This document shows, piece after piece, positions 29,182-37,089 of a stretch of DNA of 64,000 nucleotides; within the stretch, counting starts at the first letter, position 1, and the number at the start of each line of letters is the position of its first letter. The position numbers and the translations under genes are program-made. The notes beneath the pieces are model-generated. The model saw nothing but the letters and a program-made list of their open reading frames with translations, was not told the origin of the DNA and did not search any database. Source of the DNA: Rhodoferax potami (GTDB lineage Bacteria; Pseudomonadota; Gammaproteobacteria; Burkholderiales; Burkholderiaceae_C); contig NZ_JAVBIJ010000001.1 in NCBI RefSeq assembly GCF_032193765.1, positions 3,720,001 through 3,784,000 of the forward strand. Reading direction: 5' to 3'.

Positions 29182-29517
29182 ATGGACACTCTGATGAATT
29201 TCGTATCCGCCATTTTCCGCACCGCACTCAAACTGGTGCTCATCGCTGCAGCCGCCGTCTTTGCCCTGAGCCTGATCGTGGTTGCGCTGCTGAGCGTCGT
29301 GTGGGTGCTGCTCAAGGCCTTGCTGACCGGCCGCAAACCGGCGTTTGTCACCACCTTCCAGCGGTTCAACCAGGCGCGTCAGCAGTTCAAGCGCGGTGAT
29401 TGGGCGACACGTAGTGGGCGTGGCTTTGTCCGTCCTGCGTCGGACGACGTGGTGGATGTGCAGGCGCATGAGGTGCAAGCGCAAAAGGCCAGGGGCGCTT
29501 TGCCGCTAGACCACTAA
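29182..29517 (+). CDS. Small membrane protein, unknown function
   Basis: 111 aa with two close hydrophobic segments in the first 50 residues (ALKLVLIAAAAVFALSLIV, VALLSVVWVLLKALL), then a soluble basic tail. No family recognised. It ends just before a bidirectional terminator. Confidence 0.6.
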   Translation: MDTLMNFVSAIFRTALKLVLIAAAAVFALSLIVVALLSVVWVLLKALLTGRKPAFVTTFQRFNQARQQFKRGDWATRSGRGFVRPASDDVVDVQAHEVQAQKARGALPLDH

Positions 29518-29549
29518 AGCCAAGTGCTTATCGCTTACGGGATAGAAAC

Positions 29550-29579
29550 AAAAAAGGGGAGCCTCGGCTCCCCTTTTTT
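29550..29579. terminator. Bidirectional intrinsic terminator
   Basis: AAAAAAGGGGAGCC and GGCTCCCCTTTTTT form a perfect 14-bp stem. Being A-rich on one side and T-rich on the other, it can serve both the plus-strand membrane protein gene and the minus-strand PEP-CTERM gene. Confidence 0.9.
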
Positions 29580-29597
29580 GCAGTTAACGAAACCTTG

Positions 29598-30179
29598 TTA
29601 AGCTTGCTTGGTCTTGCGGCGGCGTGCTACGGACGCCATCAGGCCCAGACCGGCCAGCATCATGGCGTAGGTTTCTGGCTCGGGCACCGCAGTCACGGCT
29701 ACCTGAACATCGTCTACTTTGAGGGCGCCCAAGTTGGTCGCAAAAGCCAGTGTGTAGTGGCCGGCTGCCAGATTATTCCAAGTGTAAGACACATGCTGGT
29801 CCGCACCCGGCAGGCCGCCTGGGCCGGGGTTGTTCAGCAAAAAGCCAAGGCCGGTATTTGCCAATGTCTGGGAAGGTCCGGACAGGCTCCACGACGCGGC
29901 GGTCGATGCTGCGGAGTACCAGAAGCTCACGGTCAGGGACTGGACGGCCGACAGTGTGGAAAAGCTGTAACTCGCCGTGCTGGTGCCGGGCCGCGTCAAC
30001 AAGAGGTAGTCGTCCGAAGTGAACGGCGCGTTGAACGCGCCAGCGCTGAAGCTGGTTCCGCCGTTGAAGTTTTCAGTATAGGTGGTGGTGTTACCGATGA
30101 CGGAAGTGGTAACCGTGGCTTGTGCCGCTACGCCGGAGAGCGCGATGGCCATGGCGGCGATGGTTTTTTGGAGTTTCAT
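29598..30179 (-). CDS. PEP-CTERM sorting domain protein
   Basis: 193 aa exported protein. The signal peptide is MKLQKTIAAMAIALSGVAA; the C-terminus has VPEPETYAMMLAGLGLMA followed by RRRKTKQA: the PEP motif, membrane helix and basic tail recognised by exosortase. The Ser/Thr/Asn-rich middle is probably a beta-rich surface or matrix domain. ATG 30179 is chosen because AGGG is well placed upstream. Exosortase is not in the window. Confidence 0.88.
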   Translation of the reverse strand: MKLQKTIAAMAIALSGVAAQATVTTSVIGNTTTYTENFNGGTSFSAGAFNAPFTSDDYLLLTRPGTSTASYSFSTLSAVQSLTVSFWYSAASTAASWSLSGPSQTLANTGLGFLLNNPGPGGLPGADQHVSYTWNNLAAGHYTLAFATNLGALKVDDVQVAVTAVPEPETYAMMLAGLGLMASVARRRKTKQA

Positions 30180-30329
30180 GAGCATCCCTAGTTGATGGGT
30201 TGACTGTATTTGTGGGGTAGGGGGTGGGCAATAGGCCGTCTGGACTAAAAAGCCTTGAAAACTCCCGGGAACTCGTGTGGCCGCAGACAGCGTGGAAAGG
30301 GCGCTTTGTCTCGTCCAAGCATTGTGATT

Positions 30330-30357
30330 TGCTATGTAAAAAGTAGCTGCTTGCGCA
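30330..30357. repeat. Dispersed palindromic repeat, copy B
   Basis: TGCTATGTAAAAAGTAGCTG then CTTGCGCA, between the PEP-CTERM gene and priA. Confidence 0.6.
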
Positions 30358-30388
30358 TATTTGATGTGCGCCAAGCCCGCTTTTTGCT

Positions 30389-32527
30389 TCAAATCGCCAA
30401 CGGATCCACATCAATCGCCCAGCGGATCAGCCCTTTGCACTCGGGCTGGCTGCGGGTGGCGTGGAGCACGCTTTGCCAGGCGGTCAGGAACTGCTGGAGC
30501 GTGGCGCGTGAGGGGCACTCGATGAGCATCTGGGCGCGTTCGATATTGGCCACCCGTTGGATGGCCATGGGCACGGCGGGGTAGAGGAAGACTTGCGTCA
30601 GCGCCTCGGCCCAGCCGTCCCACGCGGCCATCTCGGTTTGGGCGAAGGTGCGGGCGGCGTTCAAAAAAGCTTGCGCCGCTTCTTGCGTTTTGGCTTCGGC
30701 GCGCACCAGCGCTTGGGCGCTGAAGGGCGGCATGTTGGCTTGTTCGCGTTCTTTGAGCTGCTGCGCGGCGAAGGTGGGGTAGTCGTGCTTCTTGAGGGCG
30801 GCGTACAGGCCGTGTTCGGGCTGGAAGGTTTGCAGCCACACCTCGCTCTGCGCGCCCAGGGTCGCATCGCGCCCCGCGCGACCTGCGGCCTGCATCAGCA
30901 AACTGAACAAGCGCTCGGGCGCCCGGAAGTCGCTGCTGAACAAGGCGCCGTCCGGGTTCACCGCTGCAACCAGCGTGATGCGGCGGAAGTCGTGGCCCTT
31001 GGCAATCATCTGCGTGCCGACCAGCACATCCACGTCCCCCGCATGCACGGCAGCCAGTTGCTCTTCCAGCTGGCCTTTGAGCTTGGTGCTGTCGGCGTCG
31101 ATGCGTGCGATGCGCACATGTTCGCCGTCCGGGTTCTCGGGCGTGACGGAGCCATGGCGTCGCACATCCACCAGCAGCTCTGCCAGGTGTTCTTCCAGTT
31201 GCTCGGTGCCGCGCCCGAAGGGGGCGATGTCCACATTGCCGCAGTCCGGGCAGGCGCGCGGCACCCGCTCAGTAAAGCCGCAGTGGTGGCAGCGCAGGGT
31301 GCGGTCGATTTTGTGGAACACGCGGAATGCGCTGCAGTGCGGGCACTCGCTCTTCCAGCCGCAGTCTTCGCAGGTCAGCACCGGGGCGTAGCCGCGCCGG
31401 TTCAAAAACACCATGACCTGCTCGCCACGCGCCACCCGCTCGGTGATGGCCGCAATCAGCGGGGTCGAGAAAATGGCGCGCCGGGGCTGGTGGTTCATGT
31501 CCACCCGGCGCACCAGCGGTAATCGGGAAGACTCTCCGATACGGCTGGGCATGTGCAGGCGCAGGTAGCGCCCGCCTTCCTCGGCTGCGCGGCTGTGGTG
31601 CCAGGTCTCCAGCGAGGGCGTGGCAGAGCCGAGGATGACCTTGGCCCCCTCCAGCTTGCCCCGGTAGACAGCGAGGTCACGCGCAGAGTAGCGGGCACCT
31701 TCGCCGCTTTTGTAGCTGGGGTCGTGCTCCTCGTCGACCACGATGAGTCGCAATTTGGGCAGGCTGGCAAACACCGCCATGCGGGTACCCAGCACGATAC
31801 GGGCCGCACCTCCATGGGCGCTGAGCCAGCTTTTGAGGCGCTGCGGGTTGGTCATGCCGCTGTGCAGGCTGACCACGGCCTGTTCGCCGTAAAGCGGGGC
31901 AAAGCGGGCCTTGAAGCGCTCTTCGAGCTGGGGGGTGAGGTTGATCTCCGGCACCATGACCAGCGCTTGGGCATCCGGGTCGGCTGCCAGCAGCTTGTGC
32001 ACGCAGTGCAAATACACCTCGGTCTTGCCGCTGCCGGTGGCGCCGAACAGCAGATAAGGCCCGGGGTGTGCGTCGATCTGCGCAATCGCCGCAGCTTGCT
32101 CGGGGCTGAGTGCCGGTGCGGCCAGCACGGCGCCGCCGGCACCCGCTTCCACCTTTTTGCGTTTGAGGCGCCGCGCCATCTGCTCTGGGTTCAACTCGCG
32201 CAGCTGCGGGGGCAGGGCGGCGAGCGCCACTTCGCCGGCCGAGCGCTGGTAGTAGGCGGCGGTAAAGCTCAAGAGTTGCTGCCAGGCCCGGCTCAAGGGC
32301 GGAATGCCCTCCAGCACACCGGCTATGTCACGCACCTTGGCAGGATCGAACTCGCCGGTCGCCTCTGCAGTAGCCGCATCCCACACTACACCCAGCGTCT
32401 CGCGCTTGCCCAAGGGCACCCGCACTAGGGTGCCGGCCGGCAACAGCTGTTCGCTGCGGTAGGTGAGCACCGGTCCGAGCGCCGCATGCGCCGGCGTGTG
32501 CACCAAAACGGGCAGCCAATGGCTCAT
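30389..32527 (-). CDS. priA: Primosomal replication restart helicase PriA
   Basis: 712 aa 3' to 5' helicase that reloads the replisome at stalled forks. The N-terminal fork-binding domain includes PVLVHTPAHAALGPVLTY. Walker A GATGSGKTEVYLHC, Walker B (DEEH) in VVDEEHDPSYK, and later MQAAGRAGRD are intact. The zinc module has paired cysteines (CEDCGWKSECPHC, CHHCG, CPDCG). Full length. Start ATG 32527. Confidence 0.95.
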   Translation of the reverse strand: MSHWLPVLVHTPAHAALGPVLTYRSEQLLPAGTLVRVPLGKRETLGVVWDAATAEATGEFDPAKVRDIAGVLEGIPPLSRAWQQLLSFTAAYYQRSAGEVALAALPPQLRELNPEQMARRLKRKKVEAGAGGAVLAAPALSPEQAAAIAQIDAHPGPYLLFGATGSGKTEVYLHCVHKLLAADPDAQALVMVPEINLTPQLEERFKARFAPLYGEQAVVSLHSGMTNPQRLKSWLSAHGGAARIVLGTRMAVFASLPKLRLIVVDEEHDPSYKSGEGARYSARDLAVYRGKLEGAKVILGSATPSLETWHHSRAAEEGGRYLRLHMPSRIGESSRLPLVRRVDMNHQPRRAIFSTPLIAAITERVARGEQVMVFLNRRGYAPVLTCEDCGWKSECPHCSAFRVFHKIDRTLRCHHCGFTERVPRACPDCGNVDIAPFGRGTEQLEEHLAELLVDVRRHGSVTPENPDGEHVRIARIDADSTKLKGQLEEQLAAVHAGDVDVLVGTQMIAKGHDFRRITLVAAVNPDGALFSSDFRAPERLFSLLMQAAGRAGRDATLGAQSEVWLQTFQPEHGLYAALKKHDYPTFAAQQLKEREQANMPPFSAQALVRAEAKTQEAAQAFLNAARTFAQTEMAAWDGWAEALTQVFLYPAVPMAIQRVANIERAQMLIECPSRATLQQFLTAWQSVLHATRSQPECKGLIRWAIDVDPLAI

Positions 32528-32899
32528 GGGCAGGGTCCGGAGGTCGTCTGACTTCTCGTGATGCGGAATGTCACTTGGGGCGTCTTCTTGAGGTGAACTT
32601 GCGGAATGAGTGCTAAGTGCTTGATTTACATGAGGTTTGCATTTGATTCAGGTTTTCTGTGGATAACTTTGTTGATATGTGCCTTGAGCCGCGCTTCAGG
32701 CCTTATAAATCAAGGGTTTTCTTACGCTGCCCAGAAAAAAAGCAAAAACAGAAATTTATATAAATCAAGCACTTAGGAGCGCTATCGGTTTTGTAGCGCT
32801 GCTCCTACCAAGGGGATTAAGGGTTAACCCTAAATCGCCATTTTTGTGCATAACTAAGTGTCGGAAACTTTGTTTTTTCAAAAAAAACGTGGTAGCCGA
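32528..32899. other. priA-hemE intergenic region rich in inverted repeats and DnaA-box matches
   Basis: 372 AT-rich bases without an ORF. Two DnaA-box-like 9-mers, TGTGGATAA (32658-32666) and TGTGCATAA (32845-32853), both fit TTATNCACA in reverse. A perfect 16-base inverted repeat, CTAAGTGCTTGATTTA (32613-32628) and its complement (32761-32776), brackets them; TAAATCAAG recurs in between. A 12-base palindrome AGGGTTAACCCT lies at 32820-32831. It may be a control region or a DnaA-binding locus. Confidence 0.5.
32775..32806. repeat. Imperfect hairpin, possibly a variant of the dispersed repeat (copy C)
   Basis: AGGAGCGCTA (32775-32784) pairs with TAGCGCTGCTCCT (32794-32806) with a three-base bulge. 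Its GCTAT and GCGCTGCTC blocks recall the dispersed family, but the match is weaker than in other copies. Confidence 0.35.
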
Positions 32900-34063
32900 T
32901 CAAGCGCGCAAGCTTTTGGAGTGGCTGTGTACCGCCGCCACCAGTGCCGCCACATGTTCCGGCGGGGTGTACTGGCTGATGCCGTGGCCCAGGTTGAAGA
33001 TGTGCGTGGGGCCGGTGCCGCTGCCTTGATAGGGCGTGCCGAAACTGTCCAAGACTTTGGCCACTTCAGTTTCGATAGCAGCCGGTGGCGCAAACAACAC
33101 GTTGGGGTCGATGTTGCCTTGCAGCGCCTTGCCGGGGCCGTTCTCCATGCCGCCGACCAAAGCACGGGCTTTGGCAAGGTTGACTGTCCAGTCCAAGCCC
33201 AGCACTTCGCAGTCTAGCGCCTGCATGTCTTGCAGCCACAAGCCGCCGCCTTTGGTAAACACAATCCGTGGCACCACTTTGCCGTCGGTGCCGAAGCGCT
33301 TGAGTTGTTTCAACACGCGTGCGGTGTAGGCCAGGCTGAACTCTTGGAAAGCGCCATCGGCCAGCACGCCGCCCCAGCTGTCAAACACCATGACCGCTTG
33401 GGCGCCTGCGTCGATCTGGGCATTCAAATAAGCGGCGACCGAGTCCGCGTTGATGGCCAGCATGCGGTGCATCAGGTCCGGGCGGCTGTACATCATGGTT
33501 TTGACCAGGCGGTAGTCGTCGCTGCCCTTGCCTTCGACCATGTAGCAGGCCAGTGTCCAAGGGCTGCCACTGAAGCCGATCAGGGGCACGCGGCTCTTGC
33601 CGTTTACGGTGAGTGCCTTGCGGATGCTGCTCACCGCGTCAAACACGTACTGCAGCTTGGCCATGTCGGGCACTTCGAGCTTGGCCACATCGGCCTCGTT
33701 TTTGATAGGGCTGGCAAAGCGCGGGCCTTCGCCCTGGGCGAACGACAGGCCGAGGCCCATGGCGTCCGGCACGGTCAGGATGTCGCTGAACAAAATGGCC
33801 GCATCTAAAGGGTAGCGCTCCAGGGGTTGCAGGGTCACCTCGGTGGCGTATTCGCGGTTGGTGGCCAAGCCCATGAAGCTGCCGGCGGTAGCGCGGGTGG
33901 CCACGTATTCCGGCAGGTAGCGGCCGGCCTGGCGCATCAACCACACAGGGGTGTGAGGCGTAGCCTGGCGCATGCAGGCCTGCAGAAAAGTGGGGTTGTG
34001 CAGGCCGTCAAAGGTGGTGGCTTCGACTGCGAAAGGTGCGTTGGTGGGGTTGATGTCGGTCAT
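32900..34063 (-). CDS. hemE: Uroporphyrinogen decarboxylase
   Basis: 387 aa cytoplasmic enzyme converting uroporphyrinogen III to coproporphyrinogen III in heme synthesis. The family signature [15 protein letters not shown] (N-terminal, substrate-binding arginines) and [16 protein letters not shown] are visible. Start is ATG 34063 ([11 protein letters not shown]); codons upstream to 34111 are non-family. AT-rich hairpin-like GTTTTTTCAAAAAAAAC lies just after the stop. Confidence 0.97.
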   Translation of the reverse strand: MTDINPTNAPFAVEATTFDGLHNPTFLQACMRQATPHTPVWLMRQAGRYLPEYVATRATAGSFMGLATNREYATEVTLQPLERYPLDAAILFSDILTVPDAMGLGLSFAQGEGPRFASPIKNEADVAKLEVPDMAKLQYVFDAVSSIRKALTVNGKSRVPLIGFSGSPWTLACYMVEGKGSDDYRLVKTMMYSRPDLMHRMLAINADSVAAYLNAQIDAGAQAVMVFDSWGGVLADGAFQEFSLAYTARVLKQLKRFGTDGKVVPRIVFTKGGGLWLQDMQALDCEVLGLDWTVNLAKARALVGGMENGPGKALQGNIDPNVLFAPPAAIETEVAKVLDSFGTPYQGSGTGPTHIFNLGHGISQYTPPEHVAALVAAVHSHSKSLRA

Positions 34064-34168
34064 GGACCGATTGTCGCAGTTCAAGCGCCTACCGCTTTTG
34101 TCTTGCCTCAAGTCAAGGCCAGATGGCCCGTACCCCGGTGGCTTGCTTGGTAGCTGCGCCCAAGTGCC

Positions 34169-34579
34169 TCAAGACGCGGCGCGCGCGTGCTCTATCAGTA
34201 GGCATTTGTCCTGCACCGTCTGCATACCGGCGGCCCGGGCGCGGGCCATGGCGTCGTCGTTGCGGATGCCGAGTTGCAGCCAGATCGCAGGGGCGCCGAT
34301 AGCAATCGCCTCGTCCACCACCGGCGGCACATCCTCGCTGTTGCGGAACACGTTCACCATGGCAATCGTTTCATGCGCCGCGGCTTCGGTGAGGCTGGGG
34401 TAGGCCTTTTCGCCCAGGATCTCTGCAGCGTTCGGGTTGATCGGCACGATGCGCCAGCCCTGCCGCTGCATATAGGCCGCCACCTTGAAACTCTCGCGGT
34501 GCGGCTTGGGCGACAGGCCCACCACTGCCACGGTGCGGGGCGGGAACAGCAGCGGGTGAAGGGTGTCGATGGAGCGCAT
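34169..34579 (-). CDS. CoA-binding domain protein (YccU type)
   Basis: 136 aa Rossmann-fold protein. It has PRTVAVVGLSPKPHRESF (glycine-rich nucleotide loop), GWRIVPINPNA and the C-terminal CLLIEHAR. Members bind CoA; function is not established. It lies between hemE and dsbD on the same strand. Confidence 0.88.
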   Translation of the reverse strand: MRSIDTLHPLLFPPRTVAVVGLSPKPHRESFKVAAYMQRQGWRIVPINPNAAEILGEKAYPSLTEAAAHETIAMVNVFRNSEDVPPVVDEAIAIGAPAIWLQLGIRNDDAMARARAAGMQTVQDKCLLIEHARAAS

Positions 34580-34610
34580 GGTGGTCCGTAGGGTGAAGGT
34601 GTGTGGGCGC

Positions 34611-36875
34611 TTACAAGGTGGCCAAGGTGCCGAGCACCTCGCCGGGCGTCAGCAACTCAGTCAGCACTTGGGGGCTGCGCCCCGGGGCGTACAGCACATA
34701 GACCGGCACGCCGCTGCGGCCGAGTTGCTCCAGCGCGCGGGTGATGGCGGGGTCACGCCGGGTCCAGTCTGCCCGCAGCAGGGTGACTTGTTTGGCGGCA
34801 AAGGCGGCCTCCACCTCGGCTTGGCCCAAGGTGGTTTTCTTATTCACCTGGCAGGTGATGCACCAAGCGGCCGTGAAATCCACAAACACCGGCTTGCCTT
34901 GCTGCAGCGCGGCTTGCACCGCGGCATCAGACCATGGCTGCCAGTGGGCGCCTGCCGGTGTGGCACCGGTAGTGCGCGCGGTAGGCTCCTCCGCGGCTTT
35001 CAAGCCAAATTGCCATGTAGCGCTTATAGATATTGCGCAAGCAGCTATAGAAATGATAGTAAATATCGCTTTGGAGCGCCCGGTTTGCCGCAGCGCCCAG
35101 ACCCCAAGGCCCACGCTCAAGAGCAGCAGCAGCAAACTGGCAGCACCATCTACACCGGCCAGATGACCCAGCACCCACACCAGCCACACCACGGTGGCTG
35201 CCATCGGGAAGGCCAGGAAATGCTTGAAAGTCTCCATCCAGGCACCGGGGCGCGGCAGCATCCGGCCTACCGCGGGCCACCAGCTCGCCAGCAGGTAAGG
35301 CAAGGCCATGCCGAAGCCGAGTGCCGCAAACAACACCAAAGACTGCGCGCCCGGCAAAGTAATCGCATAGCCCAGCGACGCGCCCATGAACGGCGCGGTG
35401 CACGGCGAGGCAATCGCCACCGCTAGCACCCCCGACAAAAATGCCTCGGCCACCGGGTGCCGCAGTTGCAGCCCGGCCAAGCGGTCGGGCACTACGCTGC
35501 CGATATGCAGCCAACCGGCCAGGTTCATCGCCAGCAGGGTGAACAACAAGGCCAGGGCCACAATCACCGCGGGGGACTGCAGCTGAAAGCCCCAACCCAG
35601 CTGTTCGCCCCCGGCGCGCAGCGCCAGCAGCAAGCCACCCAGCGCCATGAATGACAGCACCACTCCGGCGGTGTAGGCCAAGCCTTGGGCACGTTGCTGG
35701 CTACGGGGCTGGGCGCTTTGGCCGGCAAAGCCCAGCACCTTGAGTGCCAGCACCGGGAACACGCAGGGCATCAAATTTAAAATCAGCCCGCCCAGCAGGG
35801 CGCCCATCAGCATCCAAGCCCAGCCGCTTTGCGCGGCGGGCGGTGGGGTGTTGCCACGCGCATTGCTGTCCAGCGCGGCTTGCAGGGCTGGCGAGACGGT
35901 TGCCATGGCAGCCACCGGCGGCCAAGTGCCGTTCACAGGTACCTCGGCGCGCAGGCTCTCGGTGCCACCGGCACTCAGTACCCACGCCAAGCGCGTGGGC
36001 GAGGTGTTGCGTTGGGCGGCGTAAGGCAGCCAGGCCCGCCAGGTGGTGCCATCCCAGCCTTGCTGGCGGAGCTGAAGTGCGCCTTGGTGCAAGCGGTCGG
36101 CGTTAGAGGGCAGGGCCGGGGTGTCGAGCAATTCGGCGGTTTCGGGCAGTGCCTGAAGGGCCCGGCCCACCCATGCAGCGGGCAGGCCGCTTGCCTGCAG
36201 GCGCAGGCCTTCGGGCTCAGCGGTCACTTCAAACTTACCGGTGAAGGGCTGCGGCGCAGCGGCCCACGCAGCCTTGAAGAGCCCGGTGTGCAGCGCGGTG
36301 GAGCCTTGGGCCGGTATCCGCACACTGAAACGGCCTTCCTGGGGAATGCACTCTTCGCGGCACACCAGCCAGCTGGCCGCCAGCTGCACCTCGGCGCCCG
36401 GGGTCAACCCGGTGGCTTTGAAGTCGCGGCTTACCTGCACGGGCACCGGCAGCAGCACCTCGCCCTCGTAACCCAGGTTGGCCAAGGTGCCGATGGCGAT
36501 CTTTTGCGGGGCCGGCCAGGCAATCTCGCCGGCACTCAGGCCGGGCGGCAGCGTCCACTGCAGCAGCGTGGGCAGGCCGGAGTCGCCGGGGTTTTTCCAA
36601 TAGGTGTGCCAATGGGGCTGGTGTTGCAGCCGCAAGCCCAGCCACAGAGTGCTGCCGGGCGTGAGCCCGTCGGGCGCATGCACCAACAGCTCGGCGCTCA
36701 CCTGTTCGGTGCGCACCGTGGCTCCCGCGGCTGCGCTCGCAGCGGGTCCGCCCAGCGTGGGGCTGGTTGCAGGCCCCAATTGGGCATGAGCCCCCGAAAA
36801 CAGTGCGCAAGCAGCTATAAAAAAGAGAGCGGCAGGCAGGCGGCGCACGCGGGCGCAAAAAAAGGAGTCGTTCAT
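34611..36875 (-). CDS. dsbD: Thiol:disulfide interchange protein DsbD (ScsB-like)
   Basis: 754 aa. Signal peptide near residues 10-31, periplasmic N-terminal domain with HWHTYWKNPGDSGLP and cysteines in LVCREECIPQEG, a central eight-span domain starting GGLILNLMPCVFPVLALKV, and a C-terminal thioredoxin-like domain with DFTAAWCITCQVNKK. It passes electrons from cytoplasmic thioredoxin to the periplasm. Start is ATG 36875 (MNDSFF); the frame extends to 37148 without family sequence. Two copies of the dispersed repeat are inside the coding region. Confidence 0.92.
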   Translation of the reverse strand: MNDSFFCARVRRLPAALFFIAACALFSGAHAQLGPATSPTLGGPAASAAAGATVRTEQVSAELLVHAPDGLTPGSTLWLGLRLQHQPHWHTYWKNPGDSGLPTLLQWTLPPGLSAGEIAWPAPQKIAIGTLANLGYEGEVLLPVPVQVSRDFKATGLTPGAEVQLAASWLVCREECIPQEGRFSVRIPAQGSTALHTGLFKAAWAAAPQPFTGKFEVTAEPEGLRLQASGLPAAWVGRALQALPETAELLDTPALPSNADRLHQGALQLRQQGWDGTTWRAWLPYAAQRNTSPTRLAWVLSAGGTESLRAEVPVNGTWPPVAAMATVSPALQAALDSNARGNTPPPAAQSGWAWMLMGALLGGLILNLMPCVFPVLALKVLGFAGQSAQPRSQQRAQGLAYTAGVVLSFMALGGLLLALRAGGEQLGWGFQLQSPAVIVALALLFTLLAMNLAGWLHIGSVVPDRLAGLQLRHPVAEAFLSGVLAVAIASPCTAPFMGASLGYAITLPGAQSLVLFAALGFGMALPYLLASWWPAVGRMLPRPGAWMETFKHFLAFPMAATVVWLVWVLGHLAGVDGAASLLLLLLSVGLGVWALRQTGRSKAIFTIISIAACAISISATWQFGLKAAEEPTARTTGATPAGAHWQPWSDAAVQAALQQGKPVFVDFTAAWCITCQVNKKTTLGQAEVEAAFAAKQVTLLRADWTRRDPAITRALEQLGRSGVPVYVLYAPGRSPQVLTELLTPGEVLGTLATL
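35034..35059. repeat. Dispersed palindromic repeat, copy D (inside dsbD)
   Basis: Reads TGCGCAAGCAGCTATAG then AAATGATAG, the reverse-complement form. It encodes the linker between the membrane domain and the thioredoxin domain (AACAISISAT). Confidence 0.6.
36804..36830. repeat. Dispersed palindromic repeat, copy E (inside dsbD)
   Basis: Reads TGCGCAAGCAGCTATAAA and follows to GAGAGC. It encodes part of the DsbD signal peptide (FFIAACALF). Confidence 0.55.
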
Positions 36876-37089
36876 CTGCTGGTCAGAGCCACTAGGGCGG
36901 GCAATAGTTCCTCGCGCGGGGCGGGCCGTGGGGCTGGCTTGCGAGGGCTGGGGTACTTGCGCTGGGTTATAACAGGCAGGGCAAACAGGCACGGTTGTTG
37001 CACCTGCGCTTTGTGCGCTTGACCCGTACCCTACCCGCGGCCATACTGCGTCAGCACTTTTGTACAACCTTCGGAAAGGCCCGTTCCGC

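Noticed and set aside
32528..32899. Calling this gap the chromosomal origin
   Set aside because: Only two DnaA boxes and no dnaA nearby; betaproteobacterial oriC is normally next to dnaA, so it is reported only as a candidate DnaA-binding region.
35829..37022. 397-codon plus-strand ORF opposite dsbD
   Set aside because: Antisense to an unambiguous DsbD; composition is that of a shadow frame (Gly/Gln/Arg-rich).
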